Shown: positions 1-4,982 of the stretch, piece after piece | How the letters are laid out: each line of letters starts with the position of its first letter | How positions within the stretch are numbered: position 1 is the stretch's first letter | NCBI GenBank assembly: GCA_013696235.1 | Contig: JACCYY010000206.1 | Coordinates: 1 to 6,601 of the forward strand | DNA length: 6,601 bases | Direction of reading: 5' to 3' | Source of the DNA: Sporichthyaceae bacterium | GTDB taxonomy: Bacteria; Actinomycetota; Actinomycetes; JACCYY01 | The notes under the pieces: generated by a model | The model's database searches: none | What the model was told of the DNA's origin: nothing | What the model saw: the letters and a program-made list of their open reading frames with translations, nothing else | Translations under genes and position numbers: made by a program

Positions 1-34
1 CGACTGACCGGCTGGTAACCTGGCCCGTCCTCGG

Positions 35-109
35 GCCCCCGTAGCTCAGGGGATAGAGCATCGGCCTCCGGAGCCGTGTGCGTAGGTTCGAATCCTACCG
101 GGGGCACCA
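35..109 (+). tRNA. tRNA-Arg with anticodon CCG, CCA encoded
   Basis: A full cloverleaf can be drawn by eye. The acceptor stem is 35-41 paired with 99-105 (7 bp, all Watson-Crick). The D arm is 44-47 with 56-59. The anticodon arm is 61-65 with 73-77, enclosing the 7-base loop ctccgga at 66-72. The T arm is 82-86 with 94-98 around loop ttcgaat. The discriminator is A106 and CCA follows at 107-109. The anticodon CCG (68-70) reads the arginine codon CGG, which is common in this GC-rich sequence. The only mismatch is T61/T77 at the top of the anticodon stem. Its 3' end abuts the tail of a decayed minus-strand recombinase gene, a typical setting for a tRNA used as an integration site. No T-rich terminator is visible after it. 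Confidence 0.96.
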
Positions 110-430
110 GAAACGTCGTCTTTGAAAGCTGCGACACGTGTCGCAATTTGTTCGCGGTGGCCACCTGCTGCCAGGTCGGGGTCGGCAACGTGCGCAGGTA
201 GTCGGCGTTGACGTCGACCCGACGGCCAACTCCGTCGGCCGTGACGGCGACGTCCCGGCCGTGGTCGGTGACCTCGTCGCCGAGCAGGGTGCGGAAGGTT
301 CGGCGAGCGTGGAACGCACACTGTCCTCGTCGACGTAGATGGCCGAGAAGAACGACTGGTTGAACAGCCTGCGAACGTGGCTGGTAGGCGGCATCGCCAG
401 GACCGGTCAGCGCGAGCGCGCCCAGCATGA
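110..430 (-). pseudogene. Degraded serine recombinase (integrase-like), C-terminal remnant
   Basis: Read on the minus strand from about 394 down, the frame gives HVRRLFNQSFFSAIYVDED followed by a segment ending LAEP. The order RR(L/M)FNQ-x-FF-x3-(I/V)YVDED-x-(6-8)-LAEPF resembles the C-terminal part of large serine recombinases of actinobacterial mobile elements (family recall, not a search). After LAEP the frame breaks. One missing base near 299 restores a sensible continuation starting FRTLLGDEV and running to position 110, and this corrected frame stays open through the tRNA to the window edge. A second shift near 380-385 would join an upstream piece ending ALALTGPGDAAY. The catalytic serine domain and DNA-binding zinc region are absent, so the gene is inactive as it stands. 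Its 3' end points into the tRNA 3' end, as integrase genes often do at an attachment site. Identification as a recombinase is moderately sure; that it is broken is surer. Confidence 0.65.
130..145. repeat. 16-bp perfect palindrome
   Basis: TGCGACACGTGTCGCA reads the same on both strands with no spacer and lies 20 bp after the tRNA. It could be a dimeric-regulator operator, a recombinase-related site or a short hairpin in the tRNA 3' trailer. It also falls inside the old recombinase reading frame, so it may be chance or codon-driven. There is no T tract, so a classical intrinsic terminator is unlikely. Confidence 0.45.
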
Positions 431-818
431 CGCCGAACGTGGCGCCGCTGCCGGCACGACTGATGGGCGGGCCGGACATCCGATCAGCGGATCCGCGCAC
501 TCACCGGATCGTTGAGGACACCGTCCCCACTGTCCTGGACCTGGCCCGCCGCGCGTTTCATGCCCTGACCGCTAGCCGCCCGGAAACCTGGATCTGCACC
601 CGACCGGCAGCTTGGCGCTCGCCAGCTGCGACCTGGTCGGTCGACGGTGGCGCGTTGGCTCGCCTGAGGCACCGGGTGCTGACCCTGCCTCGCTGGTGTT
701 GTTGATCATGGTGGGCGCGGTCGTGGTGGGCGCGTGGTGGCCGTGTAAGCGGCGGCCCCGTCGAGACGATCGAAGGCGAATCCGATTGAGAGCCGTCGAA
801 CGCGAGCGGCCTCGCTGA
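431..818. other. Gene-poor stretch, probably degraded sequence
   Basis: No frame here shows recognisable domains along its length. A plus-strand frame from 427 to 705 is open but its translation is rich in Arg, Pro and Trp and matches no family I know. The minus-strand frame at 484-672 is equally uninformative. The left edge (to about 480, minus strand) may still belong to the decayed recombinase. The right part carries a weak open frame described separately. I read the stretch as remnants of older genes between the recombinase relic and the operon. Confidence 0.5.
576..818 (+). pseudogene. Possible gene remnant with one membrane segment
   Basis: After the in-frame TAG at 573-575 the plus frame stays open for 80 codons to TGA at 816-818. 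G/C at third positions is high up to about 750 and weakens afterwards. The translation contains a hydrophobic run, LVLLIMVGAVVVGAWW (about 690-737), followed by a strongly basic tail, which would fit one transmembrane helix with a cytoplasmic end. The only ATG in the first half is at 612, without a convincing Shine-Dalgarno sequence, so the natural start may be lost. I do not recognise the family. It could be the 3' end of a lost gene, a small membrane protein, or chance in GC-rich DNA. Confidence 0.2.
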
Positions 819-834
819 GTGAGAGCCCTCTCAC
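819..834. promoter_or_regulatory. Perfect inverted repeat GTGAGAG-CC-CTCTCAC
   Basis: Two 7-bp arms (819-825 and 828-834) are exactly complementary around a 2-bp centre. The element begins one base after a TGA codon and lies about 95 bp upstream of the operon's first gene. The tiny 2-bp loop and absence of a following T run argue against an intrinsic terminator, so a binding site for a dimeric regulator of the downstream operon is the better guess. No regulator gene for it is in the window. Confidence 0.45.
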
Positions 835-839
835 CCGGT

Positions 840-882
840 CTTCACCGTACGTTCATCAATTCGTTCAACGCTGTTCGGATTC
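840..882 (+). promoter_or_regulatory. Tandem GTTCA-type direct repeats, possible PHO box
   Basis: Four related units begin at 840 (CTTCACC), 851 (GTTCATC), 863 (GTTCAAC) and 873 (GTTCGGA), with start-to-start spacings of 11, 12 and 10 bases. Streptomyces PhoP sites are built from 11-bp direct repeat units with consensus GTTCACC, so the first two units match well in sequence and phase, while the third and fourth are weaker. The array ends about 45 bp before the first gene of the operon, within promoter range. I see no convincing -35/-10 pair. Phosphate control is inferred from the repeat alone. Confidence 0.4.
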
Positions 883-927
883 GGACTCGAGCTCGGTCCG
901 GACTTCGGCGGCGGCGGGACGTGTGTG

Positions 928-1296
928 ATGGCGAGAGTTCTGGTGGTCGAGGACGAGGCGCGCATCGCCGGGCTGATCGCGAAAGGTCTGCGGGCGGCTG
1001 GTCATGAGGTTCTGGTCGCTGAGGACGGCGAGCTCGGACTGTTTCTGGCCGCCGCCGACGACGTGGATGCTGTCATACTCGATCTCGGTCTGCCCGGCCG
1101 CGACGGCCTCGAGGTGCTAGGGGCGTTGCAGGTACTGCGTCCGGCCGTCCCGGTCATCGTACTCACCGGATACGACGATCCGGAGCACCGCGCGATCTGC
1201 CTCGCCTCGGGTGCGGCGGCGTACGAGACCAAGCCGTTCTCGACCCGGATGCTCGTTGAACGGGTTGACCAGCTGGCGATGGCGGCGCGGCGATGA
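928..1296 (+). CDS. Single-domain response regulator (receiver domain only)
   Basis: This 122-residue protein is one CheY-like receiver domain and nothing more. Counting from ATG 928, the acidic pocket is E8/D9/E10 in VLVVEDE, the phospho-acceptor is D52 in ILDLGLPGRDG, the switch residues are T80 in VIVLTG and Y99, and the conserved lysine is K102 in TKPF. All residues needed for phosphorylation are therefore present. There is no DNA-binding or enzymatic output domain and no histidine kinase in the window, so it probably signals by protein contact or belongs to a phosphorelay encoded elsewhere. A GTG directly before (925) would add one residue; the purine-rich GCGGCGGGAC upstream is a weak ribosome site for either. 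Its TGA overlaps the next ATG as ATGA, implying translational coupling to ATP-grasp enzyme A. It is the first gene of the operon, which is unusual for a biosynthetic cluster. Confidence 0.93.
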   Translation: MARVLVVEDEARIAGLIAKGLRAAGHEVLVAEDGELGLFLAAADDVDAVILDLGLPGRDGLEVLGALQVLRPAVPVIVLTGYDDPEHRAICLASGAAAYETKPFSTRMLVERVDQLAMAARR

Positions 1297-2120
1297 CCGG
1301 GCGGGTGTGGATCCTGACCGATCGTCGTTACCTGAAACAACGGATGCCCACCGCGCTGGCCGACGCGCTGCGGGACCGGACCGGGATCGAGGTCCGGGTG
1401 GTTCAGACCGATGGACGGGTCAGCGAAGTCGGCGGGCTGGACGGGTTCACGCCGCAGCGCGGGGATGTCGTGGTGCCGCGAACCCGGCATCCGTACGCGC
1501 TCTGGCTGCTGAGCCGGGCTGAGCTGGCCGGGGTTGCGTCGCTGTCCAGCAGCAGCGCGATCGCGGGTGTGCGCGACAAGCCACAGGCCGCCCTGGTACT
1601 GGCCGCAGCCGGCGTTCCGACACCGTGCACGTTCGTGGCGGACACGCCAACATCGCTGCGCAGCCTGCCGCGGTCGGTGTTCCCGCTGCTGCTGAAACCG
1701 CCGCTCGGTGACAACGCCGAAGGGATCATCCGGGTCGACGAGCCGGACGAGCTGGAGCGGCTCGGGTGGCCGCACGGCATGGTTCTCGCCCAGTGCTATG
1801 TCGACGTCGCCGGGGTCGATCTGAAGATCTACGGTGCCGGCGACCAACTGTGGGCGGTCCGGCGCAGGTCACCGCTGCTACCGGCGGGCGGCTTCGATGA
1901 CGCGGTGCCGGTCCCGGTTGACGGCAGGCTGCGCTCGATCGCCCGCGCCTGCCAGGAGGCGTTCGGCTTGGCAGCCTTCGGTCTCGATGTGCTGCCCTCA
2001 CCCCGGGGGCCGCTGGTGGTGGATGTGAACGACTTCCCGAACTACACCGGTGTGGCCGAGGCCACCGAGGTTCTCGCCGAGGTGGTCAGGTCATATCTGG
2101 GCGTCGGGGTCGCGGCATGA
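1293..2120 (+). CDS. ATP-grasp enzyme A (RimK / inositol-phosphate-kinase-like)
   Basis: This 275-residue protein is predicted to be cytosolic and to activate a carboxylate or hydroxyl substrate with ATP. An N-terminal pre-ATP-grasp region (1-90) leads to the D95-K96 pair, then AAAGVPTP (104-111) typical of the family. The ATP-binding lysine is K135 in LLLKPPLGDNAEGI, which includes the flexible loop. DLKIY (176-180) is the usual DxKxY strand. The metal-binding end is FGLDVL (229-234) and VVDVNDFPNYTG (242-253), with D232, D244 and N246. The length fits small RimK-like ligases, which form amide bonds, and inositol trisphosphate 5/6-kinases share the fold. The usual FPG is FPN here (N250), unlike enzymes B and C, so its substrate may differ. 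It overlaps the response regulator and enzyme B by 4 bp on each side and has no strong ribosome site of its own. The family is sure; the substrate is unknown. Confidence 0.9.
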   Translation: MTGRVWILTDRRYLKQRMPTALADALRDRTGIEVRVVQTDGRVSEVGGLDGFTPQRGDVVVPRTRHPYALWLLSRAELAGVASLSSSSAIAGVRDKPQAALVLAAAGVPTPCTFVADTPTSLRSLPRSVFPLLLKPPLGDNAEGIIRVDEPDELERLGWPHGMVLAQCYVDVAGVDLKIYGAGDQLWAVRRRSPLLPAGGFDDAVPVPVDGRLRSIARACQEAFGLAAFGLDVLPSPRGPLVVDVNDFPNYTGVAEATEVLAEVVRSYLGVGVAA

Positions 2121-2920
2121 CCGGCCGGTCAGTGTTGGTGCTGCTTGGTCGCCAACCAGGCCCGCTGTCGCTGCTGCCTGCGGTGGTGACACACCTGAGA
2201 GTCGCCGATGCCGCGGTCGAGGTCCGCGTCATCGACGACCGGGCCGACCCGCGGCACGCCACGGCCGGTGCAGCGGTCATCGTGATCAAGCACCTGGCGG
2301 ACCACCAGCTCGACGCGCTGGCCACGACCGGCGCGCCTTGCTGCAACCCGGCTGGTGCCGCGTTGACCGCGGCCGACCGGATCTCCACCTGGCTTGCTCT
2401 GCGCCGGGCCGGCGCACCGGTTCCGGACGCGCGAATCGCACAGAGCATCGACGAGCTGCGCGCCCTCGCGGCGGTTCGAGCGGTGGTGGTGAAGACCGCT
2501 CGGGGCAGCCGCGGATCCGGAATCCTGCACATGACCCCGGCCCAGCGGTTCGTGTCGGTGCCGCTGCCCGGTCCGTGGCTGGTGCAGGAGCGAGTGGCCT
2601 CCGATGGCTGGGACCGCAAGCTGTACGTGACCGGTGAGGAGGTCAGGGGTGTGCTGCGCCGGTGGCCAGCCGACACGCTCGCCGACAAGCTCGGTAACCC
2701 GATGGAGGTGACCGCCGACCTGGCCCGGGTCGCGGTTTCAGCCGGTGAGGCCCTCGGTCTGCACGTGTACGGGGTGGACGTTCTGGTTGGCCCAGACGGC
2801 CCGACGGTCGTCGATGTCAACCCGTTCCCCGGCTTCAAGGGAGTGCCCGTCGCGCCGGCGCTGGTGGCCGCGCACCTGCTTTCGCACGTCCGCCGGGAGG
2901 TGCCGGCATGCGCGTCGTAA
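2117..2920 (+). CDS. ATP-grasp enzyme B (RimK-like)
   Basis: This second ATP-grasp paralogue has 267 residues. The family signature begins at ADRISTWLALRRAGAPVP (86-103). The ATP lysine is K126 in VVVKTARGSRGSGI, with the glycine-rich loop at 129-136. WLVQERV (154-160) gives the adenine-contacting segment, and DRKLY (166-170) replaces the more common DLK(I/V)Y. YGVDVLVG (218-225) with VVDVNPFPGFKG (231-242) supplies D221, D233 and N235 for metal binding. The N-terminal region is short and unlike that of A, so substrate recognition probably differs. The start is ATG 2117, overlapping the A stop by ATGA; no better start is visible. The stop lies 13 bp inside the dehydrogenase gene. By family it should form an acyl-phosphate and ligate an amine, or phosphorylate an alcohol; the sequence does not decide which. 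Confidence 0.9.
   Translation: MTGRSVLVLLGRQPGPLSLLPAVVTHLRVADAAVEVRVIDDRADPRHATAGAAVIVIKHLADHQLDALATTGAPCCNPAGAALTAADRISTWLALRRAGAPVPDARIAQSIDELRALAAVRAVVVKTARGSRGSGILHMTPAQRFVSVPLPGPWLVQERVASDGWDRKLYVTGEEVRGVLRRWPADTLADKLGNPMEVTADLARVAVSAGEALGLHVYGVDVLVGPDGPTVVDVNPFPGFKGVPVAPALVAAHLLSHVRREVPACAS
2895..2900 (+). promoter_or_regulatory. Ribosome binding site of the dehydrogenase gene
   Basis: GGGAGG lies 7 bases before ATG 2908, inside the end of the enzyme B gene. It fixes the dehydrogenase start despite the 13-bp overlap. It is one of only two strong Shine-Dalgarno sequences in the operon. Confidence 0.75.
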
Positions 2921-4137
2921 TCGTCGGGGCGGGCAAGCTCGGGTGCGGCTATCTGGCCCCACTGTTTCGGGTGCACGGCCACCAGGTCGTGCTCGGCTGC
3001 CGCACCGACGAGACCGCGCGCCGCATCCTCACGAGTGGTGGGTCATGGCGGGTCAGGGTCACCGGCTCGGACGAGCCCGACGCCGGCACGGTGTCCGGAG
3101 TGCGTCCGGTCGTGGTGGGCCGGCCCGAGTTCACCGCCGCGGTTGCCGTCGCCGACCTCGTGGTCACCAGCGTCGGCGTCGGCAACGTCGAGTCGCTAGG
3201 GAATCCGCTCGCCACCGCGTTCGCCGCGCGCACCCGCCCGATCGACGTGTGGGTGGTGGAGAACGCCGACTGCGCGCCGACGCTGGCCGCGGCCACGCTG
3301 GCGGCCGCAGCCGCGCACGGGTTGCGGCTGCCGAGCGTCACGATCGCCGGCGCGGTCGCTACTGTCGCGGTGAGCCGCGGCTCGTGGCTCGATCAAGGGA
3401 CCCCGGAGTTCGTCGGCGACCACTACCGCCGACTCACCGTCGACGGGGCGGCGGCGCTGGCGCGGCGACCCGCTCTCATCGGGGTGAACTACTCCAGCCA
3501 GTACCTCGCCCGCCTGCACGAGAAGCTGTTCGTCTTCAACTCCGGTCACGCGCTGACCGCGTACCTGGGATGGCTGCGCGGGCACCGAACGGTGGCGCAG
3601 TCGATCACCGACCCGTTCGTTCGGCCGCTGGTCGCCGGCGCATTGCTGGAGGCCCGGCGAGCGATCTTGGCGACCTACCCGCGGCTGGTCCCTGACCGTG
3701 GCGTCGATCAGGTCATCGACGTGCACGCGCCGGTCGCCGAGGCGCTGGCCCGGTACGCCGACGCCGAGCTCGCCGACCCGGTGCAGCGCGTGGCCCGAGA
3801 TCCAGTGCGCAAGCTCGGGCCCTGCGATCGGCTCCTGGGCCCGGTCGCGCTGATGCGCGCCCTCGGTGGTCCGCCACCGGCCCATTTTGCGTTGGGCGCG
3901 GCGGCCGCTCTGCTGTACGGCTTCCACGACGGCCAGGTGCTCGCCGCCGACGCCCAAGCGGCGAGTCTGCGGAGCGACCTGGATCGCGAGGGACTGACGC
4001 CGGTGCTCCAACAGGTCTGCGGCCTACACGCCGACGACGAGTTCGCCCAGGCAGTGGCCAGTCGCTACCGGGGTTTCGTCTTCCTTGACGACGGGGTGCG
4101 ATTCCCGCCCGCACGCCCCGGCTCACCGAGCTCGTGA
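2908..4137 (+). CDS. Mannitol-1-phosphate 5-dehydrogenase-like oxidoreductase
   Basis: This 409-residue protein belongs to the polyol-specific long-chain dehydrogenase family. The N-terminal Rossmann motif is VIVGAGKLGCGY (4-15), and WVVENADC (115-122) is the family's central EN segment. The catalytic signature K-x4-N-x2-H is intact as K206, N211 and H214 in KLFVFNSGH. The C-terminal family block runs RVARDPVRKLGPCDRLLGP (294-312), close to that of MtlD enzymes. After the second strand the sequence is GCRTDE (30-35) rather than one ending in Asp, which suggests NADP(H) rather than NAD (inference). The protein is somewhat longer than typical MtlD. No mannitol PTS, kinase or fructose gene is near; it sits between ATP-grasp genes, so it likely acts on a pathway intermediate rather than mannitol-1-phosphate. 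ATG 2908 is supported by GGGAGG. It overlaps ATP-grasp C by GTGA. Confidence 0.85.
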   Translation: MRVVIVGAGKLGCGYLAPLFRVHGHQVVLGCRTDETARRILTSGGSWRVRVTGSDEPDAGTVSGVRPVVVGRPEFTAAVAVADLVVTSVGVGNVESLGNPLATAFAARTRPIDVWVVENADCAPTLAAATLAAAAAHGLRLPSVTIAGAVATVAVSRGSWLDQGTPEFVGDHYRRLTVDGAAALARRPALIGVNYSSQYLARLHEKLFVFNSGHALTAYLGWLRGHRTVAQSITDPFVRPLVAGALLEARRAILATYPRLVPDRGVDQVIDVHAPVAEALARYADAELADPVQRVARDPVRKLGPCDRLLGPVALMRALGGPPPAHFALGAAAALLYGFHDGQVLAADAQAASLRSDLDREGLTPVLQQVCGLHADDEFAQAVASRYRGFVFLDDGVRFPPARPGSPSS

Positions 4138-4982
4138 ACCGTCGACGTGGGCCTCGGGTCGCCGCCCTGGTCGAGGCCGGTACCGCGCCTGGCCGCAATC
4201 CCGTCCTGCGCGGCCTGGCCGAGGTGCTCGCCGGGCACGGCGTCGCCCTGGACCTCGTCGACGCGACCGTGCCCTGGCTGGTGAACGCGGGCACCCACGA
4301 CACCGCTGGCGGGGGGCCGGAGGCGGATCTGTGGCTGCTCAAGGGCGACCACCCGGCCGTGCTCGCCCGGGCCGGGATCCTCGCCGACGGCGGCGCGCGC
4401 TGCCTCAACGACTACGACCGCACGGCGCGGGCGGCCGACAAGTCCCGCGCGCTGGCGATCTTGCACCGGGCCGGTGTCGCGGTACCGGCCACCCTCGCCG
4501 TCGCAGACGGCGACTCGGTCGCGCATCTGCTGGAGCACGCCGACGGCCCGCGTTTCGTCAAGCCATTGCGCGGAGCGCACGGCGTCGGGGCCGGCTTGCT
4601 CCACCCAGGTCAGCGGCCGCCCGTGGCTGTCGAGGGACCGTGGTTGGTGCAGGAGGTCGTGACCGGTGACGGGCTCGACGTCAAGGTGTACGGCGTCGCG
4701 GAGCGGTGCGCGGTGCGGCGCAGCGTGTTCTCGCCGGGATGTCTGGACGGCACCAGGATTCCCGACCATCGGCCCGACCCCGCCCTGGTGCGGACCGCGA
4801 TCGCCGCCGCGCAGGCGCTGGAGCTGACCTGCTGGGGGGTCGACCTGCTGATCGGAGTGGACGGTCCGGTCGTGGTCGACGTCAACGCCTTCCCGGGCTA
4901 CCGCACCGTGGGCGATGCCCCGAGTTGGCTCGCCGACGCGGTGCTCGGTGAGCTGCCCACCCGGGCCAGGAGGACAGCGTGA
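4134..4982 (+). CDS. ATP-grasp enzyme C (RimK-like)
   Basis: This third ATP-grasp enzyme has 282 residues. A pre-ATP-grasp region (1-90) contains a strand, DLWLLKGDHP (65-74), comparable to IVIKHLADHQ in B. The family signature continues with D102-K103 and HRAGVAVPAT (111-120). The ATP lysine is K143 in FVKPLRGAHGVGAG, followed by PWLVQEVVTGDG (169-180) and DVKVY (182-186). The metal site is WGVDLL (234-239) with VVVDVNAFPGYR (246-257), giving D237, D249 and N251. It resembles B more than A, so B and C may share an ancestor. The GTG start at 4134 is chosen for its GTGA overlap with the dehydrogenase stop; only a weak purine run precedes it, so translation is probably coupled. It also overlaps the MFS gene by GTGA. 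The specific reaction is unknown. Confidence 0.9.
   Translation: MNRRRGPRVAALVEAGTAPGRNPVLRGLAEVLAGHGVALDLVDATVPWLVNAGTHDTAGGGPEADLWLLKGDHPAVLARAGILADGGARCLNDYDRTARAADKSRALAILHRAGVAVPATLAVADGDSVAHLLEHADGPRFVKPLRGAHGVGAGLLHPGQRPPVAVEGPWLVQEVVTGDGLDVKVYGVAERCAVRRSVFSPGCLDGTRIPDHRPDPALVRTAIAAAQALELTCWGVDLLIGVDGPVVVDVNAFPGYRTVGDAPSWLADAVLGELPTRARRTA
4968..4973 (+). promoter_or_regulatory. Ribosome binding site of the MFS gene
   Basis: AGGAGG, 5 bases before GTG 4979 and inside the end of ATP-grasp C, is a near-perfect Shine-Dalgarno sequence. It supports GTG 4979 over the in-frame GTG codons a few residues downstream. Confidence 0.8.

Noticed and set aside
1..109. Minus-strand reading frame through the tRNA giving a PVGFEPT-type peptide
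   Set aside because: This peptide is the well-known artefact of translating the T arm of a tRNA gene; it is not a protein domain.
427..705. Plus-strand 92-codon frame between the recombinase relic and the operon
   Set aside because: No ribosome site, no domain and an unusual Arg/Trp/Pro-rich composition; not strong enough to call as a gene.
1002..1847. Long minus-strand open frame opposite the response regulator and ATP-grasp A
   Set aside because: It is antisense to two genes with clear domain motifs; its translation is Arg/Pro/Gln-rich with no recognisable domain, typical of shadow frames in GC-rich DNA.
2086..2982. 298-codon minus-strand open frame opposite ATP-grasp B
   Set aside because: The opposite strand encodes an unmistakable ATP-grasp protein; the antisense product is low-complexity Ser/Thr/Arg/Ala sequence without motifs.
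2745..3695. 316-codon plus-strand frame overlapping the dehydrogenase gene
   Set aside because: It is extremely Arg-rich and out of frame with the MtlD-like protein, which has an intact catalytic signature and a good ribosome site.
3196..4408. Minus-strand frames opposite the dehydrogenase and ATP-grasp C
   Set aside because: Antisense shadows of motif-bearing genes; no domain features of their own.
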